Shown here piece after piece: positions 34,108-42,944 of a stretch of 64,000 bases of DNA. The notes beneath the pieces were generated by a model. The model worked only from the letters and a program-made list of their open reading frames with translations, ran no database searches and had not been told where the DNA came from. Where the stretch lies: assembly GCA_033808805.1 (NCBI GenBank), contig JAPXMY010000009.1:1-64000 (forward strand), read 5' to 3'. Position numbers and translations under genes: made by a program. Position 1 is the first letter of the stretch. Every line of letters starts with the position of its first letter. The stretch is from UBA1783 sp033808805. GTDB lineage: Bacteria; Bacillota_I; Bacilli_A; Erysipelotrichales; Erysipelotrichaceae.

Positions 34108-36288
34108 ATGAAAGTAAGAAAACGAGATGGTAAGCTGCAACAATTTAATTGTGAAAAAATTTACGATGCTATCTGTGCAGCACTGAACAGTGCCAATGTA
34201 ACAGATAAAAATCATCTGGCCTGGGAAATTGCCAGTGATATCAAACAGGAACTGATTTTAAACAAAACCAAAATCATTGAAATTGAAACATTGCAGGATT
34301 TAGTAGAGGCCAAACTGATGACTTCAGGTCTTCCTGATGTCGCAAGAAGGTATATTCGCTATCGCTATGACAGAGAAAGAATTAGACAAAGCAAATCAAA
34401 ACTGATGATTGATATCTCTGAAAAGCTGAATGCGACCAATGTAGAGAATCAAAATGCCAATCTGGATGAAAAATCTTTTTCTGGCAGAATGAATGAAGCC
34501 AATAGAGTCGTGATGAAGGATTACGCTTTATACAACTGCATGAGTGAAATGGCTAGAAACAATCATTTAAATAATGAAATATATATTCATGATTTAGATT
34601 CTTATGCTGTTGGCATGCACAACTGCCTGTCTATTCCTTTTGACAGGCTGTTAGAAACTGGTTTTACAACCAGACAATGTGATGTAAGACCACCAAAATC
34701 AGTCAACACTGCTATGCAGCTGGTAGCTGTAATTATGCAGCTGCAGTCTTTACAGCAGTTTGGCGGAGTCAGTGCGACACATCTGGATTGGACCATGGTT
34801 CCTTTCATCAGGTATTCCTTTTATAAACATTTCATTAATGGCCTAAAATATATTGAAGAAGGATCCCTGGATTTCAGTAAAGAAGAAGCAAAAGATGTTT
34901 CAATCAATGATGAAAGATATAAAAAATATCCAAAAGCTTATAAATATGCCTATGATATGACCGAAAAAGAAACTTACCAGGCTGTTGAAGGAATGTATCA
35001 TAACCTGAATACACTACAGTCAAGAAGTGGTCAGCAACTGCCGTTTTCATCAATCAACTATGGTACCTGTACTTTAGAAGAAGGTAGAATGGTCACTAAG
35101 GCTTTATTGGAAGTCTCAATTGAAGGTTTAGGAGCTTTACGTAAAACCCCAATTTTCCCTTGTGGTATTTTCCAGTGTATGAAGGGAGTCAATAGAAAAC
35201 CCGGTGAACCAAATTATGATCTGTTCAAGTTAGCTTTAAAGTCAACATCCTTAAGACTTTATCCCAACTATGTCAATGTCGACTGGTCTAATAATGCTGG
35301 TTATGATATCAATGATCCAAAAACCTATCTGAGTACCATGGGATGTAGAACAAGTAATGGCTATGACATCAATGGACTAAAGCAGACAAAAGATGGCAGA
35401 GGTAATATTTGTCCAGTTACTATCATCATGCCAACCTTGGCAATGCAGGCTAAAAAAGATGTTGAAAAATTTATGGCATTATTAGATAAGAAAATCCATG
35501 AAGCTAAAGATATGCTTCTGGAAAGATTTGAATGGATTGCTTCTCAACCAGCTTCAAGTGCTAACTTTATGTATGAAAATAATACGATGGAAGGATATAT
35601 ACCTGAAGAAGGTATCAGAAGTGCTTTAAAGCATGGCACAATTGTTATCGGGCAGTTAGGACTGGCCGAAACATTGCAACTGCTAATTGGAAAAGATCAT
35701 ACTGAACCAGAAGGTATGGAACTGGCCAAGCGCATTGAGCAGTTATTCAAGGATAGATGTGATCAATTTAAGCAACAGTATAAACTTAACTTTGGGGTTT
35801 ACTATACACCAGCTGAAAACCTGTGCTACACTGCCAGAAACAAGTTTGTTGAAAAATATGGTGTGATTAAAAATGTCAGTGATAGAGAATTTTTTACCAA
35901 CTCAATGCATGTACCGGTTTACAAAGAGATGACTCCATTCGAGAAGATTGATATTGAAGCCCAGCTGACTGGTTATTCTAATGCCGGATGTATCACCTAT
36001 GTTGAACTGGAAAGTACCAGCAAGCATAACATTGAAGCTTTGGAAGTATTGGTAAACTATGCTCTGGATAAAGATATTCCTTACTTTGCAATTAATATTC
36101 CTAATGACACCTGTTTGAAGTGTGGCTTCACTGATGAATTCAATGACAGCTGTCCTATGTGTGGAAGTCAGGAAATTCAACAATTAAGAAGGGTTACCGG
36201 ATATCTGACAGGTAATTATAAAACAGCCTTCAACAAAGGTAAAATTGAAGAAACTGATATGCGTGTTAAACACAACAGAATATATTAG
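34108..36288 (+). CDS. nrdD: anaerobic (class III) ribonucleoside-triphosphate reductase
   Basis: A 726-residue glycyl-radical enzyme that reduces ribonucleotides under anaerobic conditions. An N-terminal ATP-cone (MKVRKRDGKLQQFNCEKIYDAI onward, split here) senses ATP/dATP. The body has FPCGIFQCMKG and GTCTLEEGR. The zinc site is CLKCGF...CPMCGS near 671-690, and the radical glycine is G698 in RRVTGYLTG. The ATG at 34108 follows GGAAAGGA; a longer in-frame reading starts at a TTG inside the leader and is rejected. nrdG follows after nine bases. Under a cobalamin riboswitch. Confidence 0.97.
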   Translation: MKVRKRDGKLQQFNCEKIYDAICAALNSANVTDKNHLAWEIASDIKQELILNKTKIIEIETLQDLVEAKLMTSGLPDVARRYIRYRYDRERIRQSKSKLMIDISEKLNATNVENQNANLDEKSFSGRMNEANRVVMKDYALYNCMSEMARNNHLNNEIYIHDLDSYAVGMHNCLSIPFDRLLETGFTTRQCDVRPPKSVNTAMQLVAVIMQLQSLQQFGGVSATHLDWTMVPFIRYSFYKHFINGLKYIEEGSLDFSKEEAKDVSINDERYKKYPKAYKYAYDMTEKETYQAVEGMYHNLNTLQSRSGQQLPFSSINYGTCTLEEGRMVTKALLEVSIEGLGALRKTPIFPCGIFQCMKGVNRKPGEPNYDLFKLALKSTSLRLYPNYVNVDWSNNAGYDINDPKTYLSTMGCRTSNGYDINGLKQTKDGRGNICPVTIIMPTLAMQAKKDVEKFMALLDKKIHEAKDMLLERFEWIASQPASSANFMYENNTMEGYIPEEGIRSALKHGTIVIGQLGLAETLQLLIGKDHTEPEGMELAKRIEQLFKDRCDQFKQQYKLNFGVYYTPAENLCYTARNKFVEKYGVIKNVSDREFFTNSMHVPVYKEMTPFEKIDIEAQLTGYSNAGCITYVELESTSKHNIEALEVLVNYALDKDIPYFAINIPNDTCLKCGFTDEFNDSCPMCGSQEIQQLRRVTGYLTGNYKTAFNKGKIEETDMRVKHNRIY

Positions 36289-36297
36289 AGGTAAATT

Positions 36298-36789
36298 ATG
36301 AATTACTTGAAAATTGAAAGTTCATCATTATCCAATGGTTTGGGTTGGCGCGTCGTTTTGTGGGTAAGTGGTTGCTCTCATAAGTGCTTCAATTGTCAAA
36401 ACCCGGAAACCTGGGATGAAAAGACTGGTAAAAAATTTACCACTGCAAACAGACAATTGATTATTGAACTATTAAAACCAGATTATATCAAAGGTCTGAC
36501 TTTATCAGGTGGAGATCCACTGTTTGAAAAAAACAGAAACGATATCCTGAAGCTGGTAAAAGAAATCAAAGAAATTTATCCCAACAAGGATATCTGGCTA
36601 TATACTGGCTATACTTTTGATCAGATCAGAGATTTAGAATTGATGAAAAATATTGATGTTTTAATTGGAGGCAGGTATATTGATCAGCAAAGAGATGTCA
36701 GCCTGGCTTTTATCGGCTCAGACAATCAAAAAATAATCGATGTCAGACAATCATTAAAAAATAATGAAATCATTGAATTGAAATTATGA
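36298..36789 (+). CDS. nrdG: anaerobic ribonucleotide reductase activating protein (radical SAM)
   Basis: A 163-residue radical-SAM enzyme that puts the glycyl radical on NrdD. The CxxxCxxC cluster motif is C26-C30-C33 in SGCSHKCFNCQN, and TLSGGDPLF is the SAM-binding GGE-like motif. Size and context are standard for NrdG. Terminator directly after the stop. Confidence 0.96.
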   Translation: MNYLKIESSSLSNGLGWRVVLWVSGCSHKCFNCQNPETWDEKTGKKFTTANRQLIIELLKPDYIKGLTLSGGDPLFEKNRNDILKLVKEIKEIYPNKDIWLYTGYTFDQIRDLELMKNIDVLIGGRYIDQQRDVSLAFIGSDNQKIIDVRQSLKNNEIIELKL

Positions 36790-36818
36790 AAATAATCGCT
36801 TGATTGCGATTATTTTTT
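36789..36818 (+). terminator. terminator after nrdG
   Basis: Eleven-base stem AAAATAATCGC (36789-36799) / GCGATTATTTT (36806-36816) and T run. It may also serve the convergent gene. Confidence 0.88.
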
Positions 36819-36838
36819 TCAATTAAATGTAATTTAAA

Positions 36839-37354
36839 CTATTTACCGTAAGTATAAATACCATTTTTTACCTTTTCTGAAATAAAATACTCTCTTTCAC
36901 AGCTATCATCTTTTGAAACAACATTTTTTGTTATCTTATGAGAATAACAACCAGTGAAGACTTCAGCAATCGTAGTATCAGTTACATCACAATATAGTCT
37001 GGCATATTTTTCAAACCAGATGGCATTGCTGATTCTATTTCTCCAAATCAGTCCATAGGGACAATGATCACAACCTAGGCTTTCATCCCAGCCAAGGCGT
37101 GGTACATCACTTAGCTTATTAATGTTTTCTGGTATTCTTTCCATTTTTAATTGCTCTGCTTTTTCGATCATTATAAGAGCTCTTTCTTTGGCTCTTTTAA
37201 ACAAAATTCGTGTAACCATTTCTGTCGTTTTTTCGTCACCAAATTCATCGTACATTTCAGAAACAAAAGAAAAGTATAATTCTCCAAAGGAAAAGGCCAT
37301 TTCCCTTACCTGTAAAACAGCTGTCTGTTTCAAAATCATTTCATCATTATTCAT
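36839..37354 (-). CDS. ATC-hydrolase-like family protein (second copy)
   Basis: A 171-residue protein with a helical N-terminal half and a C-terminal part GCDHCPYGLIWRNR...FTGCYSHKITKNVV...CEREYF, which resembles the L-2-amino-thiazoline-4-carboxylate hydrolase family (HCP motif, later Cys and terminal CxxxY strand). It is a remote relative of the protein at 23924-24424, with the MCGDRG motif not preserved. I chose the ATG at 37354 because AAAGGG lies about eight bases upstream; a start 33 bases earlier has no ribosome site. Function untested. Confidence 0.7.
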   Translation of the reverse strand: MNNDEMILKQTAVLQVREMAFSFGELYFSFVSEMYDEFGDEKTTEMVTRILFKRAKERALIMIEKAEQLKMERIPENINKLSDVPRLGWDESLGCDHCPYGLIWRNRISNAIWFEKYARLYCDVTDTTIAEVFTGCYSHKITKNVVSKDDSCEREYFISEKVKNGIYTYGK

Positions 37355-37394
37355 ACTATTACCCTTTCTCAATATAATTATATTCATATTCTAA

Positions 37395-37426
37395 TACAAA
37401 AAGAGCAATTTTTATTATTGCTCTTT
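37395..37426 (-). terminator. terminator after rtcB
   Basis: Ten-base stem AAAGAGCAAT (37400-37409) / ATTGCTCTTT (37417-37426) with T run on the minus strand. Confidence 0.85.
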
Positions 37427-37445
37427 ATTGAAATACAATATACAG

Positions 37446-38651
37446 CTACTCTGCTGCCTTAAAGTTGTAAACCGGTTTCAGAATATCAATTATATCAACA
37501 CAATTTTGAATATCAGCAATGATATCACTGATTGATTTATATGCCATTGGAGCTTCATCCAGGGTTGACTTGTTGACTGAAGTCGTATAGATGCCTTCCA
37601 TTGTCTTCTTATAGTCATTTAAATCAAATGTCTGTTTAGCTTTGGTACGAGACATTATTCGACCAGCACCATGAGGAGCTGAAAAGTTCCAATCTGGATT
37701 ACCCTTACCTTCAGCTAAGATACTTCCATCTCGCATATTGATCGGGATTAAAAGCAATTCACCTTTGTGGGCCGATATTGCTCCTTTACGCAGTATCATC
37801 TCTTTAGAGTTGATGTAATTATGAACAGTATGAAAAGAAGAAATAGCTTTCATATCAATATGCTCCAAAATAATCTCCGCTATTTTTTCACGGTTACGCT
37901 CAGCAAATTTCTGACATATAACCACATCATGCAGATAATCATCTAAATATGAACCATATAAATAGCAGAGGTCATTAGGAATATTGCTTTCTTTAGCTTT
38001 CCACTGCTTCTCTAAATCTTGCAAAGCTTTTTGGATTTCACTTCTTCGGCCCTGTTTTTTATAATCATCAATTAATTTGTCCCTTTTAGTAAAGTAATCT
38101 TCTTTGCCAGCATGTAGATCAATAGCCAACTTTTGATAGTATTCCGCCACCTGTTTACCTAAATTTCGACTGCCAGAGTGTACTACAAGATATTTATTAT
38201 CAGCACTGTCAACTCCAATTTCTATAAAGTGATTGCCACCACCAAGAGTTCCTAAACTTCTTTCTAGACGTTTAGTATCTTTCAATTGTCTATAACAGCG
38301 AAGTGCAGCTAAATCAAAGTATTCCAAACGAGACTTCCACACATTTCTACCGCTAGGTATGTAGTTACAAGCCTTGTCAACTTTTTTAAAATCAATGTCA
38401 GCTTTTCCCAGTTTTATTGTGTACATTCCACAACCAATATCAACTCCTACAATATTAGGCACTATTTTATCTGTTATGGTCATCGTAGTACCAATTGTAC
38501 ATCCTTTACCCGCATGGACATCTGGCATGATTCTAATCTTTGAACCTCTGGTAAATTCATGATCACACATTCTTTTGATCTGGTTGATTGCTTCTTCTTC
38601 TACTACTGAGGCATAACATATGGCTGTACTTACTTTTCCTTTAATTTCCAT
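37446..38651 (-). CDS. rtcB: RNA-splicing ligase RtcB
   Basis: A 401-residue Mn/GTP-dependent ligase that joins 2',3'-cyclic phosphate or 3'-phosphate RNA ends to 5'-OH ends. Metal-site blocks are MPDVHAGKGC (about 42-51), GVDIGCGMY, GTLGGGNHFIE and HSGSRNLG, and APHGAGRIMSRTKA carries the histidine that takes GMP. Nearly the length of E. coli RtcB (408). No rtcA, rtcR or archease gene is adjacent, so it stands as an orphan, as in many gut bacteria. In such genomes it may act in RNA repair or in repair of cleaved tRNA or rRNA. Confidence 0.95.
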   Translation of the reverse strand: MEIKGKVSTAICYASVVEEEAINQIKRMCDHEFTRGSKIRIMPDVHAGKGCTIGTTMTITDKIVPNIVGVDIGCGMYTIKLGKADIDFKKVDKACNYIPSGRNVWKSRLEYFDLAALRCYRQLKDTKRLERSLGTLGGGNHFIEIGVDSADNKYLVVHSGSRNLGKQVAEYYQKLAIDLHAGKEDYFTKRDKLIDDYKKQGRRSEIQKALQDLEKQWKAKESNIPNDLCYLYGSYLDDYLHDVVICQKFAERNREKIAEIILEHIDMKAISSFHTVHNYINSKEMILRKGAISAHKGELLLIPINMRDGSILAEGKGNPDWNFSAPHGAGRIMSRTKAKQTFDLNDYKKTMEGIYTTSVNKSTLDEAPMAYKSISDIIADIQNCVDIIDILKPVYNFKAAE

Positions 38652-38762
38652 AATCTTGCCACCCCTTTCTGTGAAATAAAAGATATAAGCTATATATTAA
38701 CTACCTTATTATATCTTTCATAACTATTTTTGTCCAAAACTGGCTGAATCAGTGAAGATAAA

Positions 38763-38792
38763 AAGAGTCTTTACTTTTTTGTAAGGACTCTT
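38763..38792 (-). terminator. terminator of the surface-protein gene
   Basis: Twelve-base stem AAGAGTCTTTAC (38763-38774) / GTAAGGACTCTT (38781-38792), one G-T pair, with a T run on the minus strand. Confidence 0.88.
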
Positions 38793-38809
38793 ATTTTATA
38801 GACTAGCAA

Positions 38810-40039
38810 CTATTTCCTTTTATTTTCTTCTTTTCTTTTTAAGCTGACTTTTAAAATAGTTAATGAAACCAGTGAAGCAACCGATACTACCAGCATTGTC
38901 GTAAAGATAATTTTATTTAAATTATCACCGGTAGGTGGCACAACATCTGGGTCTGCTGGAAGCTTATAATAATTTATAAATTCGGTTGTATGATAAGAAA
39001 TGTCATATTCCCATTCATTGTCAGCATAGAAGCTGTTTGCCTGCTGTAAGGTGTCAAAAATCCTATACGTTGAAACTCCACCACTATCAATTACTACATC
39101 TAAAATCTTTTCCTGCTGATTAATCTCAAAACCCTCTGGCGTGTTAGAAGTTTGTTTTAAAATAAATCTATATAGTTTGGTTTCACCTTGAAATGGATTT
39201 TTTTCTAAAATATTTTCTAATAAAGTTTCTATTTCAGCAGCAGTGAACATTGATTTGGAAATAATTAAATAGTTACCATTTCCATCAGTTGTTTGTTTCA
39301 TAATGATGTCTCTATTGATAGTGCTGACCAGGTAAGTCACACTCATAGCTTGCTGCAATCCAAATTGCTGAGTATATCTAAATGTATTGAAGTCATAATT
39401 ATAAAGACATTCAACATCTTTTGATGGATTTAAGAATCTATAGGCAATCGTATCTTCAGGCCAGTTATTATCTCTTCCCAATTGCATTAAGGCTGCATCA
39501 GCCTTTTCCTCTGGAGTTGGTTCTCTAAAAATTGCTCTTTCAGAGTTGTTATCGGTTAATAATTCTCCCCATCCATAGTTTAACAAAGCATCAAATAAAC
39601 CAAGTCTATTTACAGTATTCTCATAATCAAAGACATCTCCGCCTAAATATTGCCCTATTTCCTCATAATATTGATTGTTTTCGTTAAATACTACATTACT
39701 CACATGTATTGATAAACCATCTGTATTACCTTTTTCAACAATGCTGTTATTCCAGTTAGAAATTGAAGGTATCTCTTCACCAATTCCCCATTTTTCATAA
39801 TCAGTTACTTCTACCACCTCTACACTAAAAGTAACATTGGGGATTTTGGTTTTATCTGGTGCGTTACTCATATCGATTGATAGATAATGAAAAAGTGATC
39901 CCCATAAATTAGGTCCAAAATGGACATTGTCATCTGTGTTTCTTGCTTCTGGACTAATTATCATAGTTGGAATGATAATTGCAAATGCCATAATGACACT
40001 CATTATTTTTATTAGCATTTTTCTAATATTTTTACTCAA
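38810..40039 (-). CDS. sortase-type cell-wall surface protein with pilin-like domain
   Basis: A 409-residue exported protein. Residues 1-33 look like a signal peptide (KMLIKIMSVIMAFAIIIPTMI). The C-terminus has VPPTGD (367-372), a variant of LPXTG, then a membrane segment and KRKEENKRK, the sorting-signal layout. The region around 290-330 (TKLYRFILKQTSNTPEGF...) resembles the streptococcal-pilin isopeptide (FctA/Spy0128) type domain. It should be linked to peptidoglycan or a pilus by a sortase, not encoded in this window. The gene has a strong promoter and a terminator-like hairpin in its leader. Confidence 0.82.
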   Translation of the reverse strand: MSKNIRKMLIKIMSVIMAFAIIIPTMIISPEARNTDDNVHFGPNLWGSLFHYLSIDMSNAPDKTKIPNVTFSVEVVEVTDYEKWGIGEEIPSISNWNNSIVEKGNTDGLSIHVSNVVFNENNQYYEEIGQYLGGDVFDYENTVNRLGLFDALLNYGWGELLTDNNSERAIFREPTPEEKADAALMQLGRDNNWPEDTIAYRFLNPSKDVECLYNYDFNTFRYTQQFGLQQAMSVTYLVSTINRDIIMKQTTDGNGNYLIISKSMFTAAEIETLLENILEKNPFQGETKLYRFILKQTSNTPEGFEINQQEKILDVVIDSGGVSTYRIFDTLQQANSFYADNEWEYDISYHTTEFINYYKLPADPDVVPPTGDNLNKIIFTTMLVVSVASLVSLTILKVSLKRKEENKRK

Positions 40040-40105
40040 CTTAATTTACCTCCCGCTATTTATAAAATAAGTTAAATGATTTTCATATGCTTTTTGATTC
40101 CTAAC

Positions 40106-40146
40106 AAAAAAAAACTGACTTCCTGATTCTAATCAATCTAGGAAGT
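40106..40146 (-). terminator. terminator hairpin inside the surface-protein leader
   Basis: On the minus strand the stem ACTTCCT-GATT / AATC-AGGAAGT (40118-40128 with 40134-40146, one bulged T) is followed by nine T residues (complement of 40106-40114). It lies between the promoter at 40205-40233 and the gene start at 40039, so it should attenuate expression. Confidence 0.78.
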
Positions 40147-40204
40147 TCATGTTTTAAAAATCTCAATTTTTTAAAAATCATAAAACATATTAATTACCCG
40201 ACTA

Positions 40205-40233
40205 ATTATATTATATAAGCATTAAAATGTAAA
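40205..40233 (-). promoter_or_regulatory. promoter of the surface-protein gene
   Basis: On the minus strand, -35 TTTACA (40228-40233), 17-base spacer, -10 TATAAT (40205-40210). It fires into a leader of about 160 bases. Confidence 0.7.
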
Positions 40234-40271
40234 ATATTTAATAAACAATTCTGGTAAATGATTTCCAGTAT

Positions 40272-40306
40272 AAAAAAAGGTACCTATTCAATCGTTTAGG
40301 CACCTT
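40272..40306 (-). terminator. terminator of the two-gene unknown module
   Basis: Stem AAGGTACCTA (40277-40286) / TAGGCACCTT (40297-40306), one mismatch, then seven T on the minus strand, 25 bases after the stop codon. Confidence 0.82.
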
Positions 40307-40330
40307 ATAAAATACTAATATTCAAGTCTT

Positions 40331-41785
40331 TTAATCTAGAAAATAACTGGCAATTTTATCATAACTATCTAATACTTCACTATAAGGTACACCCATGTAC
40401 TTTGCCAGCTTTACAGAACCATCCAAGGCTTCTTCAATGTTTGGATCAAAAGCAGCTGATATAATTTCCATGTATTCTGCAAAGCGAATATTCATTTGTT
40501 CAACTAACTGATGATATTCTATTGCAAGTTTTTGATCCAGTTCTTCAAGCTCTGCAAGATGTTTTTTAATAATTTCCTGTTCTTTTTCTGATAGGCTATC
40601 CTTGGCAATTTGATACATCATTGTGCCTACAGCATTGCCTATAATTGCTCCAATAACAGGAACAGGAATCATAGCCTGTCCTATAAGAGAAGACAGCGCA
40701 CTGACGGACGCATCCAAACAGAGTATCTCAGCATTTTCAATAAACTGAATCTCGTCAATAGTACCTTTTCTAAATAGATATGCCTGCTCTGCAACCCCAA
40801 AAGCAGCGGTAGTAACTGCAGTAGCAACAGCTGCTGGAGTTTGGGTAAGGTTGGTAAGTGTGTAAATGCTTACACCTCTAATTCCACCTTTGATGGTTCC
40901 TTTAGCAGTATCACCTGTAATTTCTATCCAATCTTCTTGATTGAATTCATTTATTTTTTTGCCTTCTTTTCTTTTTCTTATTACAGCTGTAATAAAAGTT
41001 GTAGCTCCTTCACTCACAGCAGCAACAACAGTTGTTTTTGTTCCTTCAGCTAAAGATGGTTTGCTTTTTTGATGAGCAATATCTCTCTGCTTCTGGTCTA
41101 CTTTCTTTAAATGCTCTTTTTCATTTTGAAAAGTTTCAGCAATTACACCTTTTTGAACCTCTTTATATTCTAATATTGATGGTTCCAGCTTGTCTGGGTC
41201 AATATTGTTGGTTTTAAAAAAATCATGTACAAGTTTCCACTGCCTTAGTGAAAATTCTCCTGTTGAAGTAGGCAGTTTGTTGGCTAATTCCTCAGGAATT
41301 TCAAGGTATTCCATTATCTTGTCATAATAGTCCTTTGGTATCTGGTATTTATAACCAGCTTCCAGATATTTCGGATAAAGTTTCAGATGTTGTTCTATCG
41401 CCCTCAATGACAGATTGCCACCATCTTGAACAAACTTTTGTTGAATCGTTTCCAGACCACGAATAAAATCATCCGGTCCATTATCATTAATCCAAATATA
41501 AACATCTGGATTGCCAACAATGCGCTGACGAGCATTTCCGATACCACATTCTGCTACTTCAGCAATAAACCCATGCATTCCCTTGTCGCCACCACGATTT
41601 CTAAAAATGATGTCCTCTTTAATTGAACTAAAGGCATTGTCAATCGATTCCATTGCAGATTTTAGATTTACATCTTGTTTTGATAATGCTTCGATCAATC
41701 TGTCAAAGCGGACCTTATTTAGATAATCAACCCAGGAAGACACTGCCTGTTCTTGAGTGCTTTTAATTAACTTTTCATTATCCAT
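40331..41785 (-). CDS. unrecognised protein with C-terminal membrane helices and coiled coil
   Basis: A 484-residue protein I do not recognise. Residues 1-240 are soluble and helical, with a striking motif region RNRGGDKGMHGFIAEVAEC (62-80) and YIWINDNGPDDFIRG (96-110). Two hydrophobic, small-residue-rich stretches follow (about 250-270 and 303-337), then SLIGQAMIPVPVIGAIIGNAVGTMM (365-389, split here), which looks like a hairpin membrane insertion, and a charged coiled coil (397-445). It starts 10 bases after the upstream glycine-zipper gene and shares its transcript. It could be a membrane effector or a structural partner; function unknown. Confidence 0.72.
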   Translation of the reverse strand: MDNEKLIKSTQEQAVSSWVDYLNKVRFDRLIEALSKQDVNLKSAMESIDNAFSSIKEDIIFRNRGGDKGMHGFIAEVAECGIGNARQRIVGNPDVYIWINDNGPDDFIRGLETIQQKFVQDGGNLSLRAIEQHLKLYPKYLEAGYKYQIPKDYYDKIMEYLEIPEELANKLPTSTGEFSLRQWKLVHDFFKTNNIDPDKLEPSILEYKEVQKGVIAETFQNEKEHLKKVDQKQRDIAHQKSKPSLAEGTKTTVVAAVSEGATTFITAVIRKRKEGKKINEFNQEDWIEITGDTAKGTIKGGIRGVSIYTLTNLTQTPAAVATAVTTAAFGVAEQAYLFRKGTIDEIQFIENAEILCLDASVSALSSLIGQAMIPVPVIGAIIGNAVGTMMYQIAKDSLSEKEQEIIKKHLAELEELDQKLAIEYHQLVEQMNIRFAEYMEIISAAFDPNIEEALDGSVKLAKYMGVPYSEVLDSYDKIASYFLD

Positions 41786-41795
41786 AGTCTAGTCT

Positions 41796-42846
41796 TTATT
41801 CAATATTCTTGCTTAATGAATATGCCATTGATTTGGTATTGTTTACTAACACTCCCAGTTTTATCTGCTGATCTTTTGATATTGAATTAAAATCTTTGCC
41901 ATTATTGTCAAGGCATTCATAATACTGATTATTTAATCTATTGCGCAATTCCATCAATTCATCAAGCAACTCTTGAATTTTAGCACTTACTTGCTTGGTT
42001 AAAGCCGTATTATTTTTTATTGCTTCAATTTCTTCCTTTTTCTTTTTATCCAATTTAATTTTGTTGACACTGAATAAAAAAATAGAAGAAAGTAACGAGA
42101 CTCCAGCTATTGTCCATCCAACAGGGCCAGATAAAGCAATAAGTGCTTTTCCAGCTGCTATTCCGCCACCACCTGCTGTCAGGGCGCCGCCGCCTAACCA
42201 CGCCAGAGCTGCACTTTTTGCTGCTGCTCCACTCAATGCTGATATTGCTGTGCCGGTTGATGCGGTACCAAAGGTTGTGGCTACCCACATTGCGACTGAT
42301 GGAGCAATGCTGACAACTGCAGTTCCTGTTGCTACTCCCACACCTGCTCCCAGGGCAGATTTTTGCGCTTTTTCTAATTCTTCTTTTGCAAATTCACTGA
42401 TTCCGATAAATGATTCACGATGATTTCTGATTTCAGCTATTTCAGCCGCAAACTCTTTTGGACTGTTAGCGATACTGTTGATTAAATTTTCTATATGTAG
42501 AATCAAATCAATAGCACGAAGTCTTTCCCAGAAAAGGGTATTTCCCTTATCACTCATTATCGTATAAGCAGCATTATATTCATCTAATGATGCTACTAAT
42601 ATATCATTAAGTTTTTTTCTAGCTTCTTTTTCCTTTTGTTGTTTTTCTTTTTCTGGTTTACTATCTTCTATTTCAGGTTTTACTTTTTTTTACAACAGCT
42701 TTTTTCTTTGTTTTTTCTTTATCAGTTTTAGATACATTTTTAGGTTTAGTCTTTATCTTTCTGGTAGTTTTTTGACTCTTTTCAGTTAATTCAACTGCTT
42801 TAGTTTTAAGTTTATCAACTGTTTTTGCTAAAACTTTATTTGCCAT
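41796..42846 (-). pseudogene. glycine-zipper membrane protein gene split by a one-base shift at an 8-base homopolymer
   Basis: Translation from the ATG at 42846 (AAAGGA eight bases upstream) gives a Lys/Thr-rich N-terminus (MANKVLAKTVDK onward) but stops after 57 codons at 42673-42675. Removing one base from the run of eight A on the minus strand (42684-42691) joins it without further stops to the 253-codon reading that ends at 41796: 1051 bases minus one is exactly 350 codons. The downstream part alone would start at ATG 42557, which has no ribosome site. The merged 349-residue protein has a basic N-terminus, a charged coil, a Gly/Ala-rich zipper of several membrane-prone helices (about 165-260) and a C-terminal coil. 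Phase variation, slippage, pseudogene or sequencing error are all possible. Confidence 0.82.
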
Positions 42847-42944
42847 GATTTTTATCCTTTCTAACAGAAATTTTGAATTTAAATAATCTTTCTATCTCCA
42901 TTTAAAACTATTTGATTCAAATTCTCTTATGCTCTATATAGTCA

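Noticed and set aside
41995..42423. 142-codon open frame on the plus strand
   Set aside because: It is the antisense of the Gly/Ala-rich zipper region; its Ala/Pro content is an effect of base composition. No ribosome site.
42557..42559. ATG at 42557 as the true start of the glycine-zipper protein
   Set aside because: No Shine-Dalgarno site precedes it, and the upstream reading with a good site joins it exactly after removing one base.
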